From assembly GCA_029204225.1 (NCBI GenBank), contig CM055107.1, forward strand, positions 1,548,128 to 1,612,127: a stretch of DNA of 64,000 nt, given 5' to 3'. A program made the translations under genes and the position numbers. This stretch comes from Diphasiastrum complanatum. Lineage: Eukaryota; Streptophyta; Lycopodiopsida; Lycopodiales; Lycopodiaceae. Below are positions 21,497 through 33,029 of the stretch, in pieces. The first letter of the stretch is position 1. Every line of letters begins with the position of its first letter. The notes beneath the pieces are model-generated. The model was not told where the DNA came from. It ran no database searches and saw nothing but the letters and a program-made list of their open reading frames with translations.

Positions 21497-23693
21497 AAAG
21501 CAGAGATTTGGTTTCCTATAATAACTGATTTGAATTGCTGATAATTAAAAAATCATCAACATATAATGCTATTATAACATAGCTTGATCCTTTACGCTTG
21601 AGATATACACTAGAGTCTGCGGAGCAAGAAGTTAAATTATGCTGCAACAAGAAGTGATTGATATTGTCATACCAGGCCCTAGGAGCTTGCTTAAGACCAT
21701 ATAACGCCTTATGCAATTTACATACCAAATGCTCTTTGCCTTGAAGGACGTAACCTTATGGTTAATAAATGAATATGTCTTCTTGTATGTATCCATGAAG
21801 GAATGTTGTCTAACCGTCCATTTGGTGAATGTCCAGATCTTGTGCAGCGGCTATAGCCAGCAAGCTGCAAATAGATTGATGCTTTATCACTGGACTGAAG
21901 GTGTCAGTGTAATCTATTCCATAGACTTGCTCAAAACCTTTAACCACTAAATGAGCTTTCCATTTGGATAGTGATTCATCTGGCTTATGCTTTAGCTTGA
22001 AAATCCATTTAGAGTCAATAGGTTTTATACCTTCAGGAGGATTGATAAGACTCCAGGTCTTGTTCTTCATCAAGGAATGGTACTCAACATCCATGGCAGC
22101 TTTCCATTCGTCTGCATTGGACATTGACAGTGCTTCTGCAACAGTGGCAAGTTTATCATGGCTGATGAACGCCTGAGGGGTGAAACGATCAAATTGCTGT
22201 CGTTGTCTTGCGGACCTTCTAATTGCAGATGCTTGAGTGGATGTTTCTCCTGGGTACATGACTGGGATAGCTTCAGCTTGTGGTTGAACAGTCGTGGGTC
22301 TAAGCCCATCGATGGTGAGTGGAGCTATTGGGACAAACTCCTGCACTTGAACATTTGTAGGTCGATGCCTATCGATGGAGCTTCTGTGACAGACTCATGT
22401 ATTGGCTGCTTCTGCTTAAAATCATGGAATTTGTCTTCAAAAAAGGCAACATCACGGTTGACTGAGATCTGACCTGTATCAACATCATAGATACGATATG
22501 CCTTGGAGACATCCAAATACACGTAAGTGTTTCAGACTTGGTTTGTAGCCATACTAGGCTTCAAATGGTGTCTTGGAATCGACTGCCTTAGTGCTGGAAT
22601 AATTTTGTAGATAGCAGGTTGTGGAAATTGCTTCTATCCAAAAGTTCTGGGGTAATTAAGCATTGACAGTCATGGATCGTGCAGTTTCCAGTAGTGTGCG
22701 GCCCTTTCACTCACTTTCGCTCAGGAGTGTAGCTGGTTGTGAACTGATGGTGAATGCCACATGATAAAAGGTAGTCCGCCATTTCATTTTATAAGTACTC
22801 TCCCTCTGAATCAGACCGTAGGGCCTTGATTCTCTGACCAGTTTGATTCTCAGCATATTGCTTGAATTCTTTGAAGCAATTGAATGTTTCTAACTTGTTC
22901 TTTATGAACATGACTCTGGTAAATCGGGAGTAGTCATCAATGAATGTAATAAAATATAGAGCTTGACCCAAGGAAGGTACGCTCATAGGACCACATAGGT
23001 CATTGTGAATCAGTGACAGAATGGACTTTGCTCTCCTGGCCTGTCCTCTTGGAAATTTAGTTCTAGCTTGTTTTCCTAGTAAAAAAATTTCACAGACAGT
23101 CTGATTAGTTGTAGAAACAGCATTGATATTCATATCCTTGACCATTTTGTTATGGTGCATGTACAAGATTGAACGCATGTTTAAGTGACCTAGTCTTTGA
23201 TGCCAAACATGAGCATATGTACTACTCACAAAAAGTGCATAATCGTGACTCAAAATGTATAAATTTTTTTCTTTGTGTGCAAAGAGGATTTCATTGGAAT
23301 TTCCATCAATAATAGTATATCGACTAGCAGTAAACAAAGCTCTATAGCCTTGATAAGTGATCTTGCTAATAGATAATGAGTTCTTTGTTAACTTGGGTAC
23401 GTAAAGTACACCATCTAATTGTCTAGTGATGTTGTCAGGGAACTTGAGTCGGACAATTCCTTGGCCTTCGACTTTGTGTGAATTTGAGTCGCCGAAGAAA
23501 AGGTACTTTGAATCAGTTGTTGTGAGAGTAGAAAACAGGTTCTTACATGGCGTCATGTGTTGTGAAGCACCTGAATCAAGATACCATTGATAGGAATCTC
23601 TACTTGGTTGGTCTTGTACCTTGTCATCCTCTTGAAAATTTTTGACAAAGTCGGAACCTCCTTGTCCATAGCCAACCCCAAATTTTTCCATTT
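21497..23693 (-). pseudogene. Ty1/copia protease-integrase-RT relic
   Basis: From right to left: protease YLDSGASQHMT (DSG kept), GAG-pre-integrase (VWHQRLGHLNMRS), integrase core 22789-23691 with HNDLCG and RSDSEGEYL (DD(E) region, second motif altered), integrase end and linker 22325-22790 with stops, and RT at 21810-22346 (WSLINPPEGIKPI; KWIFKLKHK; DTFSPV). RT continues at 21516-21809 with KALYGLKQAPRAWY and the catalytic ALYVDDF. Stops interrupt near 22324, 21809 and 21728. Gag is missing: at 23693 the protease frame is joined directly to another element's ORF. RNase H is lost where the neighbouring LTR begins. Confidence 0.9.
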
Positions 23694-26049
23694 ATTACTT
23701 CGCGGCATTGGCACGTAATAGGGATCTACCCGCAATTGGCGAGGGATGGCGACGTAACTCCTAGTTGATGCCAAAGTTTTTTTCAAAAATAGTGATTCTC
23801 CATGCCGGCTGCTCTCCCAATGCAGGTATTTTATCCAACAATTTGCCGGCCTCTATCTCAGAGGTCTTAAACTTCAGAATCCATCCACCACGCGAGGACT
23901 CATGCAAATGTTGCTTTAAGAAGGTCTGGATCTGGTCCTCGACGCTGATGGGCCTTTTGAATAGAGGTGTGGTCCTTGATGAGGATGGACATGCTTGTAC
24001 TGCCGGTAAGATTGGCGGTGGTTCGCTTATATCTGGAGCTCCCCCCTAGTCCATGCTTGAATCTACCACTATATCCATTGGTACAGCTTCTTGGCACGAA
24101 GGGGAGAATTGCGGCATTAGCCTTTGCCAACTCGGTTGAAGCTGCTCCTTTGAACCTGTCAAAGCGGCCTTGAAATCCCTGAAGGGCCACTTTGTATGTC
24201 TCCACTTTCTTGAACAAATACGCAATCTCCGTCGGTGTGATCGAATGATCTGGTATTTGTGTTTGAAGATACACATCACGTTCAAGGGTGGTCGCATCCA
24301 ATTCACCTTGAAGCCACATGCGATCTTGTTCGGCCATCTATAATTGACCCTTCAACAGCTGCACCTGTTGCTTTGCATCTTGCACGGCCTTATCCACCTG
24401 ATCATGAGCGGATGTCAGGACATTTTGCAGGGAGTTGATGTAGTCTTCCAAGCGATCAGCTTGTTGCTGGGCCAATTTCTTTTCGGCTTCAGCCTTGTCT
24501 TCATGTTGTTTGGCAATCTTTAACTCTTGATCCAACTGGACAATTTTCTGGCTGATTAGAGTGTTTTTGGACCCCATCTCGGAGATTCTCTACTCCATTT
24601 CCTTCTTCTTATCCAACATAGACTGGATCACTTGCGCAAGGCTTGAAACCAAACCTAGAGCATCACCATAATCGATGGTCGTGGAGGCGGCAGTAGTAGG
24701 AGGACCTGATGGTACTATCCTTGGTAGGCGTGGAATAGGTGCCACTAGTTCTTCTTCTTCAAAAATTTTCTCCTCTTCAAATCCCTCAGGCATTGTGGCG
24801 TCGAACTGTTTCGGTGATTTCACAGCTTTGTCGACCCAAAGTGCGGCTGGGCTATCTTTCGTGTGAGGTTGCTGGCTGACATCTTCAACACCAACAATAG
24901 ATTCATGGATATGTCTAAATCCTCTTCCAGGGGATTGGAGTTCAAAGGGCGTAGGGCTCTGGGGCATTTCAAAAATTTTGGTGGCCCCAAGGGGGTCGGA
25001 ATCATCGAACATATCCATAAAGAACTGTGTGTTTGGTGAGGTGGCTTCGGTGTGTGGGGTGAGGCGGCCTGGGCAGCTGTGATGGGAATGGTAGGCCCAA
25101 TGGTCACAGACTATCCTTGAATGGAAGTAGAGTCGAGGGAAGCATCAGAGGCTGGGGGAATGGGAAGTTCAGTGCGAACAACAACAGGGGGTGGAAGTGC
25201 AGCTGACGAGGTATGCCTAGTGCGACGTTGTGACGTGGAAGGCGAGTCAGGAATAATGATCTCGCTACGTGGACAACGACGACCATGAGAACTCGAGGCC
25301 TGGTGAGATGACTCTGCCGGTGCGTCTTCGTAGACCGAAAGCACGGAATCCAGGTGGAAGCCATGGATTCTGTTTTCTAAGTGGGAAGCGGCTAAAAGGA
25401 ACAATAAAGAGCCAGCAGCGAACTGCTGCCTAGTATTGGCCTTAATAGCTCGTTTGAGCTCATCAGAAACAGTCTTGAACCAATTATATGGTTCAAGAGG
25501 GGCTTTGGCCAACTTGGTGTGGGACTCCACTATCCTATGGAGGATATGTGATGTGATGCGGTCTTTTTAGAGGTTGCCAACCATCAGGAAGCTGTTCGGT
25601 AGCTGGGCAGTAGCGTGGATTGAAGGCTCAATGATGGCTTCCAGAAGGTAGCCGTCGTTGGTCCAGTGCAGATCATTGGTGAGGTCAATATATGGCTTGA
25701 TGGCCTATTTGGCGTGCTTGTGATTGGGTGAGGCCTGCATGCCAGATGCTATACCTATAGTTGCAAGGGCGGCCTCAATGACGCTCACCTTGTGTGTGGC
25801 TCCCTGGAAAGTGATATAAAATTTAGATTTCTCTTCCTTCCATGTAATGAAAGCAAGAGTGATAAATTCCATATTGATGTGACCAGAAAAGGCTTTCTCA
25901 TGAATACCCATTGCAGTGAGCAGAGGCTCCACAAGGGTCATCCACTGAGTGACCATGCTTGTGCTAGGAAGGATCATGATGTTCGTTGCAGATGGGACAT
26001 CACGATGGATAGCATAACGCGGAGACTGGGAAGTATCGGTAGAAGACAT
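23694..26049 (-). pseudogene. Coiled-coil ORF of an LTR-element family, degenerate
   Basis: A natural start is the ATG at 26049 (MSSTDTSQSP). The frame runs leftward with in-frame stops at about 25707 (TAG), 25567 (TAA), 24592 and 24340 (both TAG), and a frameshift between about 25020 and 25060. Parts: a globular N-terminal segment (ALATIGIASG; NDGYLLEA-like; LENRIHGFHLDSVLSVYED), a Pro/Ser-rich linker (25110-25260), an acidic segment (24780-25018), and a Gln/Lys/Glu-rich coiled coil (24338-24577). Then follow TTLERDVYLQTQI and RSYVAIPRQLRVDPYY before a break near 23695. A second copy on the plus strand (51522-53254) matches segment by segment and ends next to an LTR of the 26.7 kb family. 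The family is not recognised. It could be a gag-like or 3' accessory protein of a large LTR element. Confidence 0.68.
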
Positions 26050-26662
26050 GATGATCCGAAAGAAAAGATAAAACCCGTAAAAGTGTCTCAGAAAGTAGTG
26101 CAGGAATTTTGGAAGGCTTTGGTTGCGGTAAAAATTCGCAAGAGCTTCGCTAACACAAGTGAGGAATGAATCGAATTCAGTAAACTTATAGGTGAATTTG
26201 GTGGATCTATTACACTGAATACTAGTTTGGCTGATCAGTTCTGAACAAACATTTGCAGCATGTACAATACTGTGATAATAGGGTATAAAAATCTCGGCGA
26301 AGGTTTCTAGGGATCTGAACCTATCAGACGAACGTTTTCCAGGCCTGGCGAAGGATGATGAACCTTTGCCCAGAAGGGTCCTTTGCCCAGATATTGTCAT
26401 AAATGTATTTTTCCAAGACCTGGACCTATGGACAACCTAATTTTGACATTTTAAGATCATCTAACAGGTCGGCGAAGGTTAATAATGAGGTTAAGATGCT
26501 CGGCGAAAGTTCCCAAGGTTGTCTTTTTCCAAAAAACTCAGCAAATTAAGTACTATAAAACAAAAAATTGAAAAACAAATAAAATTAAAAGAAAAAATGA
26601 CTATTCCACCGATCAAGCCATGAGAGCACAACATCAGGATGTCGGTTCTTCTTTTCACCAAA
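26050..26662. other. Leader/spacer next to the coiled-coil ORF
   Basis: No gene is seen. Strings of the form ggcgaagg recur at about 26296, 26346, 26473 and 26502. The interval probably belongs to the 5' side of the minus-strand element. Confidence 0.35.
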
Positions 26663-26667
26663 AAAGA
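26663..26667. repeat. Target-site duplication AAAGA (left)
   Basis: Identical to 28929-28933 on the other side of the LTR element. Confidence 0.9.
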
Positions 26668-27400
26668 TGTTGAAGGGTTTGCATATTCCAAGGCAACCCT
26701 AACCCTAGTTAATAAGTGAGAGGGATTTGGCACCCTGTGTGTGTAAGTCCAACCCAATGATCACATAGTTATTTGATTAATTAGAATGTTAATAAAAGGA
26801 CTTTAGGCCTATATTGCGGGACTTTTAATGTCGCAGGGCCTAAATGTCAAGTTAGTGAATAAAGTTGGGGTTCCCTCCAATTTTGATGGTTCCCACACTT
26901 TTTTAAATTTGAATAAAAAGAGAGGCAAGACTGGACCAATAGGATTCAGAGGCCAGGGTCCTCCTCTCTACTATAAAAAGGGACCAACTCGAGTTGTTCC
27001 TCATGTCCATTTCCTCATTTCAATAAAGTAGATTCGTTCTCTTTAGAAATGGATCTTTTCCTCCATTTTTCATGCTTTTTTTGGTATTTGCTAATTGTTG
27101 GATTTGATCATTATTGGGACTGCTATTTCTTATGCTTTGGTGAGAGAGAAAAGGAGAGAGAGAAGAGTAAGTTTCTATCATTGTTGTGGATTTCGGGTTA
27201 ATGGAAGTAGGGTTAATGGATGTAGTGTTAATGCTTAGTGTTAATGGATGTTAGTGTTAGATCCTCCATTCATGTTGAAATTTGAACTATACTATCGCTC
27301 TCATGGGAACGAACCTCCGCGTGACAACTAACTCCGTCTCTTTGATGCTAGATTAACTAGATCTTGGATTCACATTAGGCAAGGAAAGAAACCCACTACA
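26668..27400 (+). repeat. Left LTR
   Basis: The LTR contains TATAAAA at 26972-26978, caataaag at about 27021, and a run of GTTAATG-type short repeats near 27197-27260. Confidence 0.92.
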
Positions 27401-27404
27401 ATTT

Positions 27405-27422
27405 TGGCGCCGTTGCCGGGGA
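27405..27422 (+). other. Primer binding site (tRNA-Asp type)
   Basis: TGGCGCCGTTGCCGGGGA lies four bases after the LTR end. This string is the one known from Athila/Tat-type plant elements. Confidence 0.85.
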
Positions 27423-27589
27423 GCTACGCCAATTTTTCAGTTTGCAGCATGTTTGGTTGATGGTTAGCTTGCATTAGGCATCTTGTCGTGGCATGCTAGG
27501 GTTAGCTTTGCATTATGGATGTGATTTGTGAGAGTTATGTCCAAAAACGTTCAAAAAATGAGTGGTGACTGTATTTTTTGTTTTTTTTT

Positions 27590-27985
27590 TTAAATTTTTT
27601 GCCTCTTTTTTATTCAATTTCCGCCCTATTTTCTGTTTCCTATAATTCAATTTGAATAGGTAGGATTGTAGAGCATTAAAAGGGCTTTCTTTCCGTTTAT
27701 TTTTTTTTAATTCCGTTTAGTATTGAGCAAGTTACAAATTTTTGAAATTGGCAACAAAATTCTGTAAACTTGTCAAAAACCAGAAACTTCCAGATTCGTT
27801 TTTTTTTTGCCCTGTTTGATTCATTTTTCGCCCAACCTTTTGTTCTCTATAATTCCATCTGAATAGCTAGAGTTGTAGAGCATTGAAAGGGCTTTTTGGA
27901 GATATAATTTTTTTCTCATTTCGTTACATATTGAGGAAGTTACAAATTTGAAAATGTCAAAAAAAAGAAATTCTGCAGTTACCTT
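27590..27985 (+). repeat. ~205 bp imperfect duplication inside the LTR element
   Basis: Units start near 27596 and 27803. Both carry ataattc(a/c)atttgaatag, gttgtagagcatt(a/g)aaagggcttt, and gaagttacaaattt in the same order. Confidence 0.7.
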
Positions 27986-28195
27986 GTCGTTAGCTTCAAC
28001 AATGTCATTGCTAGCAGGTGCGCCTATCTACAAGGATCAACATCAACAAGCATTATCTTGGGATCTTTTTTTGGATGGTGTCGACTACCCATTTGTCAAT
28101 GCACAAGGTTATCATGAATGGCCACCAGACCCATATGGCTATTCAAGCGTCGAGGTTGGTGTCGTGGGACCGCCACTAGTTTTGGTGGGGGATAC

Positions 28196-28928
28196 TGTTG
28201 AAGGGTTTGCGGATTCCAAGGCAACCCTAATCTTAGTTAATAAGTGAGAGGGATTTGTCACCCTGCGTGTGTAAGTCCAACCCAATGATCACATAGTTAT
28301 TTGATTAATTAGGATGTTAATAAAAGGACTTTAGGCCTATTTTGCGGGACTTTTAATGTCGCAGGGCCTAAATGTCAAGTTAGTGAATAAAGTTGGGTTT
28401 CCCTCCAATTTTGATGGTTCCCACACTTTTTTAAATTTGAATAAAAAGAGAGGCAAGACTGGACCAATAGGATTCAGAGGCCAGGGTCCTTCTCTCTACT
28501 ATAAAAAGGGACCAACTCGAGTTGTTCCTCATGTTCATTTCCTCATTTCAATAAAGCAGATTGGTTCTCTTTAGAAATGGATCTTTTCCTCCATTTTTCA
28601 TGCTTTCTTTGGTATTTGCTAATTGTTGGATTTGATCATTATTGGGATTGCTATTTCTTATGCTTTGGTGAGAGAGAAAAGGAGAGAGAGAAGAGTAAGT
28701 TTTTATCATTGTTGTGGATTTAGGGTTAATAAAAGTAGGGTTAATGGATGTAGTGTTAATGCTTAGTGTTAATGGATGTTAGTGTTAGATCCTCCATTCA
28801 TGTTGAAATTTGAACTATACTATCGCTCTCATGGAAACGAACCTCCGCGTGACAACTAACTACGTCTCTTTGATGCTAGATTGACTAGATCTTGGATTCA
28901 GGTTAGGCAAGGAAAGAAACCCACTACA
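28196..28928 (+). repeat. Right LTR
   Basis: Same length as the left LTR (733 bp), with TATAAAA at 28500-28506. It is followed by the TSD AAAGA at 28929-28933. An open frame at 27948-28247 that reads from the internal region into this LTR is probably not a gene. Confidence 0.92.
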
Positions 28929-28933
28929 AAAGA

Positions 28934-29729
28934 ATTACGGATTAAACATAGGATACAGGAGAGCGGACTGCGAGTGCGTTGATGAACGCCACTCTTGCTC
29001 AGCCGCGACATGCTTGGCTTGTATGTCCAGAATTTGGTTTTGTAGCAAGTTCAAAGTCTGAACAAGTTGATTAGTATCTACATCAGGAGGGAGGTGGTGA
29101 AGATGGTCCTGCACCCGAGGGCATAGCAGAATCCATGGCGCACTAAGGAAGGAGACAAGGGAACAACGACAAGGGCTTCACAACAAAATGGCTTAGAGAG
29201 CTCGAGAAAACTACTCATGGAGACTAGGCCACAATTAAGCTCCTCAATGGTGAAGATGGAGTCTATACCCCCCATTCCACTCCTTCTCTTTCATTTTTGG
29301 CCTTGCTGGGTGGCGGGCCTTATGCTCACCTCCTAGCAAGCACATGGGCCCAAAAACAAGTGGCATCCTCTTATGGGCTCCACCTTCGCTCAAAACACAT
29401 GGCCACCACCCTCCCTATGCCACCTCACCCAAGGGTCACTTGGGTCACGTCCACACTCAACTTTTGGGTCACCGCCTTAATCTCTGAGCCTTATGACCCA
29501 AAGAAACACCTAGAACTCCTCTAACGCTTGTCTTTAGGCTTAGGAGTTGCAAGTAGAATTTTTATAAAAATCAATTAAAAAATAAAAAAGTTTCATTTTG
29601 TTAAAATTTACAACTATGAAAAAACACAAGCTATTATATATATTTTATTTTAGAATTTCTCTCTATTGCAAAATTCCAAATGTCAAAAAATTCTTGATTA
29701 ATTTTTTTTAAGAATAATTTTCGATTGTC
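28934..29729 (-). other. Unassigned region with a short decayed gag-like stretch
   Basis: On the minus strand at about 28960-29150 two frames give MPSGAGPSSPPP and then DVDTNQLVQTLNLLQNQILD, reminiscent of retroelement gag N-termini but too short to assign. 29300-29729 holds nothing recognisable. Confidence 0.3.
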
Positions 29730-30790
29730 GAACTTTCAAGCTTCACCTTTTGATGTGAAGCTAAAGCAACAAGTAGGCGTAGAGTATTCCACTTACATAC
29801 TGGCGCAAAGGTCTCCTCATAGTCAATGCCTTTACTTTGTGCATAGCCTTTGATCACCAATCTTGCCTTGTGCTTTGCTATACTACCATCTGCATGGTAC
29901 TTAGTCTTGTATACCCATTTGCAACCAATGGGTTTCTACTAAGTCCCATGTGCTATGCTTAGCAATTGACTACATCTCCTCTCCCATGGTCTTGACCCAA
30001 ATGTCATCATCCTTTGCTTCACCATAAGTCCAAGGTTCTTTGCTTTGAATAATGCTAGATAAGAGAGCATAATTTGCTTCATGCCTTTCAGCTTGTGTCT
30101 TCTCTCTTGTTGATCTTCATAGCTCTCCCTGGCTAGATGATCCTGGAAAGTCATCCATGTCGCGGCTCTCCAACAATCTCTCAAACCACTTAGGGAGCTT
30201 CCTGTCAGGTGATCGGCTTCTTGGTGAAAATGTATCCCACGATACATCTTTCTCCTTGCGTTTGTCACCTGCAACTTCAATCCTTCTTGCACCAAAAGAT
30301 TTGTCTCTACCTATCCAACCTGTCTCTTGAGGTTGAGTAGTAGTATCTTGAGATGTATCCTCATATTCATCACTCGGAAGGTCAATGAATGGATTATCAT
30401 CAGGAGGTATCCTCACTATACCATCTTTTCCACTGGATGTGTCTATCTTCTCAGCATGCTCATCTTCATACATCTTGGATTCATCAAAAATAACATCACG
30501 ACTTACATGGATTTTGTTTTCCACTGGATCAAAACATCTATAGCCCTTCACACGTTCATCATATCCTAGGAATATATACTTGATAGCTTTCACATCAAGT
30601 TTACGTCTCTCTTCCTTAGGAATGTGTACAAAGGCCTTACATCCAAAGATTTGCAAGTGGTTCACCTTTGGCTTCTTCTTCATGAATGCTTCCTAAGGTG
30701 TTATCTTTGGTATGGCAATATTAGGACTTCTATTTTGGAGATAGACTACCGTACTGCATGATTATGACCAAATATCTTTTGGTAGTTTGC
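29730..30790 (-). pseudogene. Ty1/copia integrase C-terminus and RT start
   Basis: From right to left: the end of integrase (YLQNRSPNIAIPK), the linker 30117-30683 with VNHLQIFGCKAFVHIPKEER and KIHVSRDVIFDESKM, an acidic linker, and an RT start at about 29740-29935 (KPIGCKWVYKTKYHADG; KHKARLVIKGYAQ; YEETFAPV). Stops occur at about 30116 and 29939. The right end is a sharp junction with the Penelope-like 3' fragment near 30797. Confidence 0.85.
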
Positions 30791-30796
30791 TTTTCA

Positions 30797-30981
30797 GAAA
30801 AATGGTTTTATGAGAGAAAAGCTTTGCCTTATCATTAACAAACTGCTTTTGACTAATACTTTTCCAGGTTTGTCCTATGATCTACCACAATGTATTAAAG
30901 GTTTGATGGTGGGCAATTAGCTATCCCTTATGGGGAGCTAACTGCCCCCTAAGGGTTCACTAGCTGCGGGTCGGTTGGTGG

Positions 30982-31071
<90 letters not shown>

Positions 31072-31769
31072 GGACTCTTCTTTATCAGAAATTACCACCC
31101 TTGGTCATGTTATAAACAAACATATATGGTTTGGGGGTGCTAAAACTTTTTTGCCAACCCAATTTTTCTTCATACATTTCAAAAATATTTTCCCACCATT
31201 TTTGGCTGGAAGGGAGCTTCCACGATACTTCCTATGAAACCACTATATGTAGCCTGTTCTCGAAGGAGATTCTTCTACTATACGGTGAGAAGAAGGTTGG
31301 AAGAGATGGCGCCCTCCCTGGCTTGGAGTTATCTGTTTTAACTCTATGGTATGTGGTTCTGCTCGTTTCATATATGTGCATTCATCTTGTATATACGTAT
31401 GATGGTTATCAGTTGTTCTAGATGATGAATGGGAATGTATGAACCCGTTGTCCAGCGATGGATCAATGAGGGTTCATACAACTTGTGTTTGGCATGATAT
31501 GTACTTCATATACTATCCGTTGTCCAGCGATGGACCAGCGATGAAGCTTGCTCAGTTTTGGAGTGGCTTGTTGAAGATAGATATGTTGTTGAATATTACC
31601 TCCCACATACTTCATACTGCATGTTAATAATAGTTTTACATCATATGTGATAAGCTGAGATAGAAGCTTCATAATGACCAGCGATGAAGCACTTCCTTTC
31701 TCATGAATGGTTGTTTGGTTTCAATCTCCTTATCATGGATATAAATGGATGATATCTCAGTGTGATAAC
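30797..31769 (+). mobile_element. Penelope-like element copy C, first part (3' region)
   Basis: The copy starts inside the last coding block (FQKNGFM, LCLIINKLLLT, LPQCIKGLMV) and is followed by the 3' region: a (CT)n tract (30984-31069), the conserved ggactcttctttatca block, and repeated TCCAGCGATGGA motifs. It is homologous to the reverse complement of 58365-59420 and of 60590-61770. It is interrupted at 31770 by a complete copia and resumes at 37917. Confidence 0.85.
30984..31069. repeat. (CT)n tract in the Penelope-like 3' region
   Basis: Forty-three CT units. The same tract, reverse-complemented, lies at the equivalent place in the other two copies (59130, 61501). Confidence 0.95.
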
Positions 31770-32506
31770 TGTTGAATTTCACTCGTGTGGACTGTCCACT
31801 ACATGTACTTGTGATCTCCTAAGGTGTGTAGATGCACCAAGATCAAGACTAGATTGAGATTCAAGATCAATCTTGAATCCTATGGCAAAAACACACTACT
31901 ACATGCATTCAATCACTTCCAACTCTCACTCACACGTGTGGGAAGTATTCAAAAAATAATCTAAGTAAAAACAAGCTGCTCTCCTTGGGTAGAGAGAGAA
32001 AATGCATCATGAGCTCTCGGGTAGAGAGAGAAAGCTAGAAATCCAATAACTCACTAAATCCATGAAATCACCAAATCAATTAGCTTCAAAATGAGGAGTA
32101 CAATGATACTAGTAGGTCCACGAGCTACCACTATGCTTAACTATGATTGGACCATATTTTGTCACCTCTTGATCCTATTGGATCATCGATTCATGCACCT
32201 CTTAATTCTATTGGACTATATTCAAGCACACCTCAATCTCCTATTGGACCTCACAAGGTTCCACCTCTAAATCCTATTGGACCTCTTGGAATTCATCAAA
32301 CAAAAACTTTACACTTGTCTACATTCTAATTGGCAAGTGTTTAGCCTCTTACTCTATTTTGGCTCAATAGTGGCATTACAAGTGGAAATGCATAATTTGC
32401 CATCTATGCCAAATTTATTCCTATCAACATCCTACACCTAGATGCTTGATGTAAAAAACATAAGACCCCTATATCTAACATAGATAATCTTTTTCAATTC
32501 TTCACA
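31770..32506 (-). repeat. 3' LTR of the nested copia
   Basis: 737 bp with TG...CA ends. 32507-32520, read on the minus strand, is TTTTTTAGGAGGAG, the polypurine tract. Confidence 0.95.
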
Positions 32507-32529
32507 CTCCTCCTAAAAAATTATCTATG

Positions 32530-33029
32530 AAAATTTGAGCATTGATCTTGATATAACTCCAAGATTAGATCTATGCTTGATGAAAGCACTTCTGCTCAAA
32601 GGCTTGGTGAGTAGATCGGCAATACAAGAGGACGAGTTGACATGCTCCAAATAGATTTCTCCTCCAATAAGCTTTTTCTCTCACAAAATGTGTGCCACTT
32701 CTATGTGCTTGCTTCTTGCATGAAATATGAGATTATTGGCAAGAGCTTGGGCCGAGATGTTATCACACTTGATCATTGGTAGATCATCCTCCTTGATGCA
32801 CTTTAGTTCCATTAATAACCTCTTGATCCAAAGCACTTCTTTGGTAGTTGTGGTGAGTGCTTTGTACTCGGCCTCACATGAAGAGAGAGATATAGTATCT
32901 TGTTTTTTGGAAAGCCAAGATATTAGATTGCCTCCAAGAAAGATAGTGTATGCACTAATAGACTTTCGATCCATCTTGTCACTTGCAAAGTCCGAATCCG
33001 AGTAGCCAATAATGGATAGATCTTCACTT
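32530..33029 (-). pseudogene. Copia RNase H segment
   Basis: On the minus strand: GYSDSDFASDKMDRKSISAY, SWLSKKQDTISLSSCEAEYK (RNase H core Asp and Glu present), CDNISAQALANN and KHIEVAHIL. A stop sits near 32681, and the same frame carries on with LIGGEIYLEHV and IADLLTKPL to the end of the polyprotein. The helix usually reading HW.AAKR..RYLKGT is missing at the left of RT, showing the deletion at 33030. Confidence 0.88.

Larger units (their letters stand above)
26668..28928 (+). mobile_element. Complete short non-autonomous LTR retrotransposon
   Basis: Two 733 bp direct LTRs (26668-27400 and 28196-28928) both begin TGTTGAAGGGTTTGC and end CCCACTACA. They flank only 795 bp of internal DNA and are bounded by a perfect 5 bp TSD (AAAGA). 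A PBS matching the tRNA-Asp type of plant gypsy elements follows the left LTR. A G-rich tract (ttttggtggggga) precedes the right LTR. No gag-pol is present. The LTRs differ at about 25 positions by eye. An LTR of the same family ends the coiled-coil ORF unit at 53255-54058. The element must rely on proteins from elsewhere. Confidence 0.94.

Noticed and set aside
28720-28800. TTTAGGG-like strings suggesting interstitial telomere repeats
   Set aside because: They are GTTAATG/AGGGTTAATG short repeats inside an LTR; the sister LTR lacks the TTTAGGG word.
29297-29524. Plus-strand open frame of 75 codons
   Set aside because: No recognisable motif, no splice or promoter context, and surrounding sequence is noncoding spacer.
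30984-31769. Hammerhead ribozyme in the Penelope-like 3' region, as known for some such elements
   Set aside because: I found no paired CTGATGA and GAAA cores with the required stems on either strand near the element ends.
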